A DNA stretch of 14,607 bases from Tyzzerella sp. UBA1042 (GTDB lineage: Bacteria > Bacillota > Clostridia > Lachnospirales > Anaerotignaceae): the NCBI GenBank assembly GCA_002316675.1, contig DCDZ01000003.1, positions 81,475 through 96,081 on the forward strand. The letters are read 5' to 3'. Below the pieces are notes generated by a model. The model saw only the letters and a program-made list of their open reading frames with translations. It was not told the origin of the DNA and made no database searches. The translations under genes were made by a program, and so were the position numbers. Positions 1 to 5,464 of this stretch are shown one piece after another (position 1 is the stretch's first letter; every line of letters begins with the position of its first letter).

Positions 1-327
1 GATCGCCCGATGCTCCCGCCCCAAAAGAGCACCTAAAAAAAGGATGGAGGAACGCATTTTTTGCACCGTTTCCTCCCGAATTTTCACGTCTTGGATTTTC
101 TTTGTATCAATGACCACCGTTCTGTCCTTAAGCTCCACCCTGCAGCCTAAAGACTTTAAAATATCCAGCGTCAAATAGAAATCCCGTATTAACGGACAAT
201 TCTCCAGCACCACCTCATCCTTCGCAAGAAGTGTTGCCGCTAAAATAGGCAATGCCGCATTTTTGCTCCCTCTTACCGCAAACTCACCGCCAATGGGTCT
301 TCCGCCCTCAACTAAGTAGTACCCCAT
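1..327 (-). CDS. murA: UDP-N-acetylglucosamine 1-carboxyvinyltransferase (MurA), N-terminal part, cut by window edge
   Basis: MurA transfers enolpyruvate from phosphoenolpyruvate to UDP-N-acetylglucosamine, the first committed cytoplasmic step of peptidoglycan synthesis. Only 109 N-terminal codons are present; the frame stays open to base 1. The translation starts MGYYLVEGGRPIGGEF and contains GSKNAALPIL near residue 20, the conserved Lys-Asn site of the EPSP-synthase/MurA fold, and MRSSILFLGALLGR near residues 91-104, a segment typical of MurA. The start at 327 is supported by GGAGGGA 6 nt upstream. The gene is divergent from the peptidase at 462, sharing a 134-bp spacer; a TACAAT-like -10 for murA lies at 357-362 without a clear -35. 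Many Firmicutes have two MurA paralogues (murA/murZ), and this fragment cannot show which one it is. Identity is seen directly from motifs. Confidence 0.93.
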   Translation of the reverse strand, partial: MGYYLVEGGRPIGGEFAVRGSKNAALPILAATLLAKDEVVLENCPLIRDFYLTLDILKSLGCRVELKDRTVVIDTKKIQDVKIREETVQKMRSSILFLGALLGREHRAI

Positions 328-404
328 GCTGTTCCCTCCAAAAGGCATCTTACCACATTGTATAGAAGGACATTTTTTTTGGTGCATATCCTTTTTCATT
401 CGTA

Positions 405-433
405 TTTACAAAATGCCCCAAACCTTGTAGTAT
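405..433 (+). promoter_or_regulatory. Probable sigma-A promoter of the P1 peptidase gene
   Basis: TTTACA at 405-410 and TAGTAT at 428-433 are separated by 17 bp. Transcription would begin near 440, leaving a leader of about 20 nt that holds GGAGG at 447-451. The -10 element overlaps the upstream in-frame ATG at 432, so that ATG would not be transcribed, which supports translation from 462. The -10 matches the consensus at only four of six positions. Confidence 0.5.
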
Positions 434-461
434 GAAAGAAAAAAACGGAGGAAAACCGAGG

Positions 462-1388
462 ATGCATACAATATTAGATATTCAGGGCCTTAAGGTAGGC
501 CATGCAGAAAACCATGAGGGCAAAACCGGCGTAACGGTTGTGCTTGCCGAAAAGGGCGCCGTTTGCGGTGTGGATGTAAGAGGCGCCGCCCCCGGAACCC
601 GGGAAACCGATTTATTAAACCCCATCAATGCCATGGAAAAAGTGCACGCCGTTGTTCTCTCCGGCGGCTCCGCCTTTGGGTTAGAGGCCTCCTGCGGCGT
701 TATGGAGTATCTGGAGGAAAAGGGCATTGGTTTTGACGTGGGCATAACAAAGGTGCCTATTATTCCTGCGGCTGTATTATACGACTTAGAAAACGGCAAT
801 GTCTTTTGCCGCCCCGATAAAGCAATGGGAAGACGGGCCTGTGAAAATGCCACCGACCAGTTTTTGGCGGAAGGCGATGTTGGGGCAGGCTGTGGTGCAA
901 CGGTGGGCAAACTTAGGGGAACAGCGGGCTGGTGCAACAGCGGAATCGGCTCTTGGTCAGAAACAACCAAAAACGGCATTACCGTTGCCGCATTGATTGC
1001 CGTTAACGCTTTTGGCGACATCATAGAAAACGGAAAAATCATTGCAGGCACAAAGGATGAGAAAGGGCATTTTCTGGATACGGCCCAAGGCATACTCCAT
1101 CAAGCCTCTACTCTTTCCTTTTCCGGAAAAAACACCACCATCGGAATCATTGCAACAAATGTGAAGCTTACCAAGGCACAGGCGGCAAAGGTAGCAGGCA
1201 TGGCCCATGACGGTTTGGCAAGATGCATTTCCCCTGTCCACACCACCTTGGATGGAGACACACTGTTTTGCCTCTCCACGGAAGAAATTGAGCTTCCCAC
1301 AGCCCCCGTGGATTTGGTGGGCATTCTGGCGGCACAGGTAACGGAAAAAGCAGTTTTGTGCGGCGTGAAGGCAGCAAAGCCTTTCTGA
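462..1388 (+). CDS. P1 family peptidase (DmpA / S58-type, N-terminal-nucleophile self-processing hydrolase)
   Basis: This family has a DmpA/ornithine-acetyltransferase-like fold and cleaves itself into two chains; known members include the aminopeptidase/D-esterase DmpA, beta-aminopeptidases and the nylon-oligomer hydrolase NylC. The protein has 308 residues, normal for the clostridial branch. Visible family segments are LKVGHAEN near residue 10, VRGAAPGTRETDLL near 39, VLSGGSAFGLEA near 65, and NTTIGIIATN at 224-233. By family knowledge, cleavage would fall between Asn224 and Thr225, making Thr225 the nucleophile of the small C-terminal chain. There is no signal peptide, so it is likely cytoplasmic. 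The start at 462 is chosen over an ATG at 432 because GGAGG (447-451) precedes 462 and the 432 ATG lies inside the likely -10 box. The gene stands alone with its own promoter and terminator. The substrate cannot be inferred. Confidence 0.9.
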   Translation: MHTILDIQGLKVGHAENHEGKTGVTVVLAEKGAVCGVDVRGAAPGTRETDLLNPINAMEKVHAVVLSGGSAFGLEASCGVMEYLEEKGIGFDVGITKVPIIPAAVLYDLENGNVFCRPDKAMGRRACENATDQFLAEGDVGAGCGATVGKLRGTAGWCNSGIGSWSETTKNGITVAALIAVNAFGDIIENGKIIAGTKDEKGHFLDTAQGILHQASTLSFSGKNTTIGIIATNVKLTKAQAAKVAGMAHDGLARCISPVHTTLDGDTLFCLSTEEIELPTAPVDLVGILAAQVTEKAVLCGVKAAKPF

Positions 1389-1403
1389 TTCCCCTCTATT
1401 CGA

Positions 1404-1468
1404 GCATACAAAAAAATCCCTAGGCAGCACCCCACAAAAAAGGGGTACTCCTAAGGATTTTTGTACGC
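1404..1468. terminator. Long imperfect hairpin, probable bidirectional terminator
   Basis: The left arm (about 1404-1434, ending in cacccc) pairs imperfectly with the right arm (about 1442-1468, starting ggggtactcctaagg) around an A-rich loop. Both arms end in A/T runs, so either strand gives a stem followed by U-rich sequence. It begins 15 bp after the peptidase stop, as expected for its terminator. The arms are longer than in most intrinsic terminators, so it could also be a dispersed palindromic repeat. Confidence 0.6.
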
Positions 1469-1499
1469 TTACAGAAAAAGGCACACACGGAAACAGTAT

Positions 1500-1534
1500 G
1501 AAAAATATTTGTAACACTTGTTGCAAATATTTTC
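1500..1534 (-). terminator. AT-rich perfect-looking hairpin downstream of the minus-strand operon
   Basis: GAAAAATATTTGTAAC and GTTGCAAATATTTTC form a stem of about 15 bp with an ACTT loop, allowing one bulge and one G-T pair. It lies about 77 bp beyond the stop of the GalT-like gene and may end that operon's transcript. No separate T-run follows on the minus strand; the only T-rich part is within the stem, so termination efficiency is uncertain. Confidence 0.4.
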
Positions 1535-1610
1535 GGAAAAAGGGTGCGGCTTATATGGAACATTTTTTACGCTCCTTTTTTTATGGATGCTTTCCAAAAA
1601 ACACATGAGG

Positions 1611-2561
1611 CTAAATTTTATTTCGATAATATTTCGCCGCCTGCTCCGGCAAAACAGAATTGATATAGCTGCCCGTTGCATATTCAAAGCCTGCAAAACC
1701 GCCGATTCTGGGGAGGATTTCCATATGCCAGTGAAAGGCCCCGTCTATGGCACCGTCAATCATACAGATATTATATCCCACATCCTCACGCAAGGCGGAA
1801 ACCTTCGGCAAAATACCGTGTAAAATATCCGCCAAAGAAGCCAGCTCCTCCGTTTTCACAGTTGCAAGGCTTGTGATATGTCGTTTTGGACAAATCCAAA
1901 GCTCATACGGAAAACGGGAGGCATAAGGGGCAATCGCCAAAAAATCACGATTTTCTGCCCCAATGCGCAGCCCCACATTCTTTTCATAGGCAAGCATTTT
2001 GCAAAAAAGGCAATCCTCCGCCTTCATATATTGTTCCATTAAGCTCTCCCGCTGGGGCAGCACCGGCATTCCAATGATTTGCCAATGGGAATGGCGAATG
2101 CTCATGCCGGCAGAAGGCCCGCAGTTTTTAAAAATTTGAATATACTTGATTCTCTTTGTATCCCTCATTTTGCGGTAGCGTGCCTGCAGCACAGAAAGAA
2201 CCTTTTCCAAGTGTTCCTTGGTAAATTTGTCTATGGTCTCCTCATGATTTGGTGTATCTACCAATACTTCATGTAATCCCTCGCAGGCAACGTGTTGATA
2301 AAAGGGATTTTCAGAAAGCGCCTCCGCGCCTTCCTCCACCGCTGGGAACATATTGGGAAAAACACGAATTGTCCAAGCTTGACCGGCATGGTCCTGATAA
2401 AGTGGCGCCGTTGTTTTCTCCTCATTTCCTCCGCAAAAAGGACATTCCTTTCCTTGCTGCTTCATCTCAATTTTATGCAAAAACTCATAAGGGCGATTCC
2501 TTCTGTTTTCTGCATAGTGCGTCCATTCTCCTGTAAAAGGGTTTTTCCTCAATTCAGACAT
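1611..2561 (-). CDS. HIT-superfamily GalT-like nucleotidyltransferase (galactose-1-phosphate uridylyltransferase family; DUF4931-like)
   Basis: The 316-residue protein has the two-half architecture of GalT. The start MSELRKNPFTGEW matches the family N-terminus. CPFC (C40, C43) and HEVLVDTPNH (from residue 97) correspond to the structural zinc site region, and NCGPSAGMSIRHSHWQI includes the active motif H157-S-H159-W-Q161, in which the second His would carry the nucleotidyl group. A second CxxC is at 184-187, and the C-terminal half has FHWHMEILPR followed by GFEYATGSYIN. Classical GalT has HPHxQ; here Pro is replaced by Ser. No galK, galE or galM is adjacent, so UDP-glucose:galactose-1-phosphate exchange is possible but unproved; some relatives are annotated only as DUF4931. 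The start at 2561 follows AGGGGG 4 nt upstream and lies 13 bp after the lipoprotein stop, implying co-transcription. An in-frame TTG at 2591 would overlap the upstream gene and has no good ribosome site. Confidence 0.8.
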   Translation of the reverse strand: MSELRKNPFTGEWTHYAENRRNRPYEFLHKIEMKQQGKECPFCGGNEEKTTAPLYQDHAGQAWTIRVFPNMFPAVEEGAEALSENPFYQHVACEGLHEVLVDTPNHEETIDKFTKEHLEKVLSVLQARYRKMRDTKRIKYIQIFKNCGPSAGMSIRHSHWQIIGMPVLPQRESLMEQYMKAEDCLFCKMLAYEKNVGLRIGAENRDFLAIAPYASRFPYELWICPKRHITSLATVKTEELASLADILHGILPKVSALREDVGYNICMIDGAIDGAFHWHMEILPRIGGFAGFEYATGSYINSVLPEQAAKYYRNKI

Positions 2562-2574
2562 AACTCCCCCTACT

Positions 2575-4179
2575 CTAATTCTCTTGGGCAAACGTCCATC
2601 GATTCACAGAATAAAAAATATTCTCCTCCGTGGGCGTCACCACACCCCCAACTCGGCCGGATGCAAACATTGCCTTGCTGCGAAAAGCAATGCTGATATA
2701 AGGCAGCTCCTCTGCAATACGCTTTTGCAGACTACTATAAGCCAATAACGTTTCCCCTTCCCCTACGGCTTCATTGGCAGCCGTAAGCAACGCATTCATC
2801 TGGTCATCCTGATAGCCGATATAATTCAAGCTTCCTCCGGTGCCAAAAAAATCATATAAATTTGTAACAGGGGACATCTGCCACCCGCCTACCACAAGGT
2901 CAAAATCACCGCCGATAAATTTTTCCTGATATTGTGCAAAAGGTACAATGTCCAAGGTAACTTCAAACCCCAAAAGCCCCAGCTCATCCCGAAGCTTTGT
3001 TGCCGTCTGCCGCCTTGCGCTGTTCTCCTGATTGACTAAAATAGTCACGGAAAGCTGCTCCGTCCCATCTTCGCCGTCCTTTTCCAGCCTGCCGTCGCCG
3101 TCTTGATCCGTCCATCCGGCATTTTTCAACAGGGTTGCCGCCATACTCGTGTCAAATTCATAGGGTGCCACATTTTCCTCATATAACCAGGAGTTGGGAC
3201 TTACCGGCGTATAGGCAACCTTGGCATACTGCAAATAAACATTTTCGCAAATCGTTTTTTTCGGCAATGCATAGGCAACGGCCTGCCGCATATTTTTATC
3301 TTGAAATAAGGTGCGCTGAAAATTAAACCCAACAAAATCATACTGATTTGAGGTAAATTGATACACCCCCGTTACCCCTTCATCGGCGTATCTTCCGGTT
3401 TCGATGGCATCTGTTACCAAAATATCCGTCATTCCCTGATCGAAGGCGTACACATCCGTTTCGGCCCCGCCTATGGTGCGCACGGATATGGTTTCTATTT
3501 CCGCCTTCCCCTCTGCATAAGCAGGATTTGCAGTCAATATCATTTCCGACGCAACGGAATAGGACTGCATTGCATAGGGCCCGCTTCCCATGGGAATCAT
3601 ATTGGCTCCGCTTTTGGGGTCCGTCTGCCCCTGATAATAGGCAGAGGAAATAACAGGAAAGGAAAGGGCCGCAATGTTCTTGCTAAACGGCGTATGAAAA
3701 CGAATTTCTATGGAATACGGCCCGGTTTTTGTATAGCCGGAAACGTACTCCAACACCTTTTTATACACCGAATCCTCGGCGGCGCCCCGTATGGTTTCAA
3801 TGGAAAACGCCACATCATCAGTAGTCAAGGTTTCACCGTTTTGCCATGTAATATCACTGCGAAGCTCCAAAGAAAGGGTTTTTCCATCCTCGGAAAAACT
3901 CCAAGCCTTGGCCACGGAGGGGCAGGGCTTGCCCGTCTCATCAAAGGCAATCAAAGGCTGATAAATTAGCTTTAAAATGGTATCCACTGTTTCTTCCCTG
4001 TTCCGCAAGGGGTTTAGGGTTTCGGGAACCCGCATGGATAGCGTCATAACGCGGCTTTCCCCTTGGGTCTGCGCCAAATTGCCTGAAACATTAAAATTGT
4101 TTTTTTCATCCGCTCCCTTTGTGCAGCCCGAAAAGGCCAAAATGCTAAGAAGAAACAGACATAGTATTTTCTTTTTCAT
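2575..4179 (-). CDS. ABC transporter substrate-binding lipoprotein, family 5 (peptide/nickel-type, SBP_bac_5)
   Basis: This 534-residue extracytoplasmic protein would deliver a ligand, usually an oligopeptide, to an ABC importer. Residues 1-19 form a lipoprotein signal (KKK, hydrophobic stretch, FSGC), with Cys19 as the lipidation site. The family segments LNPLRN (55-60), IYQPLIAFDE (72-81) and PSVAKAWSFSEDGKTL (87-102), followed by ITWQNGETLTTDDVAFS, match the SBP_bac_5 N-terminus. DQDGDGRLEKDG in the middle is common in the family and is not evidence of calcium binding. The start at 4179 is chosen because GGGAGG lies 5 nt upstream and the signal peptide then begins correctly; longer frames would overlap the upstream gene. 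No permease or ATPase gene is nearby, so it is an orphan that must share membrane parts encoded elsewhere or act as a sensor. It sits 17 bp after the lytic transglycosylase, so uptake of cell-wall peptides is an attractive but unproved idea. Confidence 0.9.
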   Translation of the reverse strand: MKKKILCLFLLSILAFSGCTKGADEKNNFNVSGNLAQTQGESRVMTLSMRVPETLNPLRNREETVDTILKLIYQPLIAFDETGKPCPSVAKAWSFSEDGKTLSLELRSDITWQNGETLTTDDVAFSIETIRGAAEDSVYKKVLEYVSGYTKTGPYSIEIRFHTPFSKNIAALSFPVISSAYYQGQTDPKSGANMIPMGSGPYAMQSYSVASEMILTANPAYAEGKAEIETISVRTIGGAETDVYAFDQGMTDILVTDAIETGRYADEGVTGVYQFTSNQYDFVGFNFQRTLFQDKNMRQAVAYALPKKTICENVYLQYAKVAYTPVSPNSWLYEENVAPYEFDTSMAATLLKNAGWTDQDGDGRLEKDGEDGTEQLSVTILVNQENSARRQTATKLRDELGLLGFEVTLDIVPFAQYQEKFIGGDFDLVVGGWQMSPVTNLYDFFGTGGSLNYIGYQDDQMNALLTAANEAVGEGETLLAYSSLQKRIAEELPYISIAFRSKAMFASGRVGGVVTPTEENIFYSVNRWTFAQEN

Positions 4180-4196
4180 GTGTGCCTCCCAAAAAG

Positions 4197-4751
4197 CTAT
4201 AAGCCATAGCAAATTTTATAAAGCTTTTGCACAAGTGTCACCTTTTTTACATAGCTATTTGTTTCTAAAAAGGGGATTTCCTTTAAATGATAGCCATCCT
4301 CACTGTATGCTTCATCGGCAAGCCATTGGCTCACCTTTCCATGCCCTGCATTGTATGCCGCCAAAACCGTAGGCTGAACCTCATGAAATTTATCCTCCAA
4401 CCAGCTAAGATACCAGGTTCCCACGGCGATGCTGGTTTCCGGATCCTTCAGATCCATGGTATCGGCGTCCAATGCTTCCACTCTGCTGGCTACCCACCAG
4501 CCCGTTTCCGTCGTCACCTGCATTAGCCCTTGGGCATCCGCCCTGGAATGGGCATCGGGGTCAAAACGGCTTTCGCAAAAAATGACAGCAAAAATCAAGG
4601 ATTCCTCCACATCGTACAGGTCTGCGTACGCTTTTACCTGTTCTCGATATTCTAAAGGTAATACCTTGGGCAATACAACAAAATAGCCAACTATCCCCAT
4701 GCCCAAAAGCAAGAAAATCCAAACAAGCATTTTCCTGAGTAATCGAAACAT
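4197..4751 (-). CDS. Membrane-anchored lytic transglycosylase (SLT domain)
   Basis: The enzyme would cleave the MurNAc-GlcNAc bond of peptidoglycan, leaving a 1,6-anhydro product, and act outside the membrane. Of 184 residues, about 9-28 form one N-terminal transmembrane helix; the SLT domain spans about 38-184. The catalytic Glu is E60 in CESRFDPDAHS, followed by the family motifs GLMQV (75-79), AAYNAGHGKV (131-140) and ETNSYVKKV (163-171). This short form resembles the SLT proteins often found next to polA-coaE in Clostridia. The start at 4751 is preceded by AGGTG 5 nt upstream. A 104-bp gap separates it from coaE, and I see no convincing promoter there, so read-through from the polA promoter is likely. 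Seventeen bp separate it from the downstream binding lipoprotein. Confidence 0.93.
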   Translation of the reverse strand: MFRLLRKMLVWIFLLLGMGIVGYFVVLPKVLPLEYREQVKAYADLYDVEESLIFAVIFCESRFDPDAHSRADAQGLMQVTTETGWWVASRVEALDADTMDLKDPETSIAVGTWYLSWLEDKFHEVQPTVLAAYNAGHGKVSQWLADEAYSEDGYHLKEIPFLETNSYVKKVTLVQKLYKICYGL

Positions 4752-4855
4752 TTCTTCACCTACGATTCTTAATAGTTTAAACCTTCTTTTCCGGTTTTGA
4801 AAGAATTTACAAACTGATGCCGAGAAAACTCCCCTTTCACTGCCAATTCACTGCT

Positions 4856-5449
4856 TCAAGCATACTTTTTTATCAGCATTTCCACCTGCTTTTGCACCTC
4901 TTCCACAGTTTGACTGTTATCAATCACCTCTTGGGCATAGCCTTCATATTCCGCCCAAGACATTTGGTTGCCAATGCGGGCCCTTGCCGTTTCATATGTA
5001 ATGCCATCCCGCTGCATGATACGGCGGGTACGTACCTCCTCATCGGCGTAAACAACCCAAATGACATCACAAATTTCCGCAAGGCCTGCTTCAATCAGCA
5101 ACGGTGCGTCTATGACCACCAGTTTTGCTTTTTTCATTTCTTTACATTCTTGTATTTGCGAAGCAACCTCCTGTGCGATATATCTATGGGTGCATCGGTT
5201 CAAAAATTCCAGTTTTTGTTTATCCCGGAACACGATCTCCCCCAGCCTTCGCCTGAAAATTTCACCGTCTTCCCCTAAAATTTGCTTTCCAAAATATAAA
5301 ATCAGTTCCTCATAGGCCGGCTTCCCTTGCTTTATGATCTCATGGGCAATCAAATCGGCATCAATAACCGCCGCCCCCGCTCCTTTCAAGCATTGGCTGA
5401 CAATCCCCTTGCCGCTTCCCGTCCCTCCTGTCAAACCGATAACCTTCAT
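4856..5449 (-). CDS. coaE: Dephospho-CoA kinase
   Basis: CoaE phosphorylates the 3'-hydroxyl of dephospho-CoA with ATP, the last step of coenzyme A synthesis, in the cytoplasm. The 197-residue length is normal. The P-loop GGTGSGKG is at 8-15, the conserved VIDADLIAHEI at 28-38, VIDAPLLIEAG at 112-122, and the lid-region RIMQRDGIT at 143-151, followed by the ARARIGNQ adenine-side motif. GAGGGA lies about 6 nt before the start. It begins 15 bp after the polA stop, so the two are almost surely co-transcribed. In Bacillus and relatives the order is polA-mutM-coaE; here mutM is missing from between them. Confidence 0.97.
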   Translation of the reverse strand: MKVIGLTGGTGSGKGIVSQCLKGAGAAVIDADLIAHEIIKQGKPAYEELILYFGKQILGEDGEIFRRRLGEIVFRDKQKLEFLNRCTHRYIAQEVASQIQECKEMKKAKLVVIDAPLLIEAGLAEICDVIWVVYADEEVRTRRIMQRDGITYETARARIGNQMSWAEYEGYAQEVIDNSQTVEEVQKQVEMLIKKYA

Positions 5450-5464
5450 TGCGCATCCCTCTTC

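Noticed and set aside
482..1093. 203-codon open frame on the minus strand inside the P1 peptidase gene
   Set aside because: Antisense to a gene whose motifs are intact; Pro/Ser-rich shadow translation.
957..1526. 189-codon minus-strand frame overlapping the end of the P1 peptidase
   Set aside because: Runs through the probable terminator hairpin and the peptidase coding sequence, with Cys/Phe-rich shadow composition.
3080..3120. DxDxDG-like calcium-binding loop in the family-5 lipoprotein
   Set aside because: This Asp-rich turn is common in the family and alone does not show calcium binding or a dockerin.
3358..3969. 203-codon open frame on the plus strand opposite the family-5 lipoprotein gene
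   Set aside because: It is antisense to a gene with clear family motifs, has no ribosome site, and its composition is that of a shadow frame.
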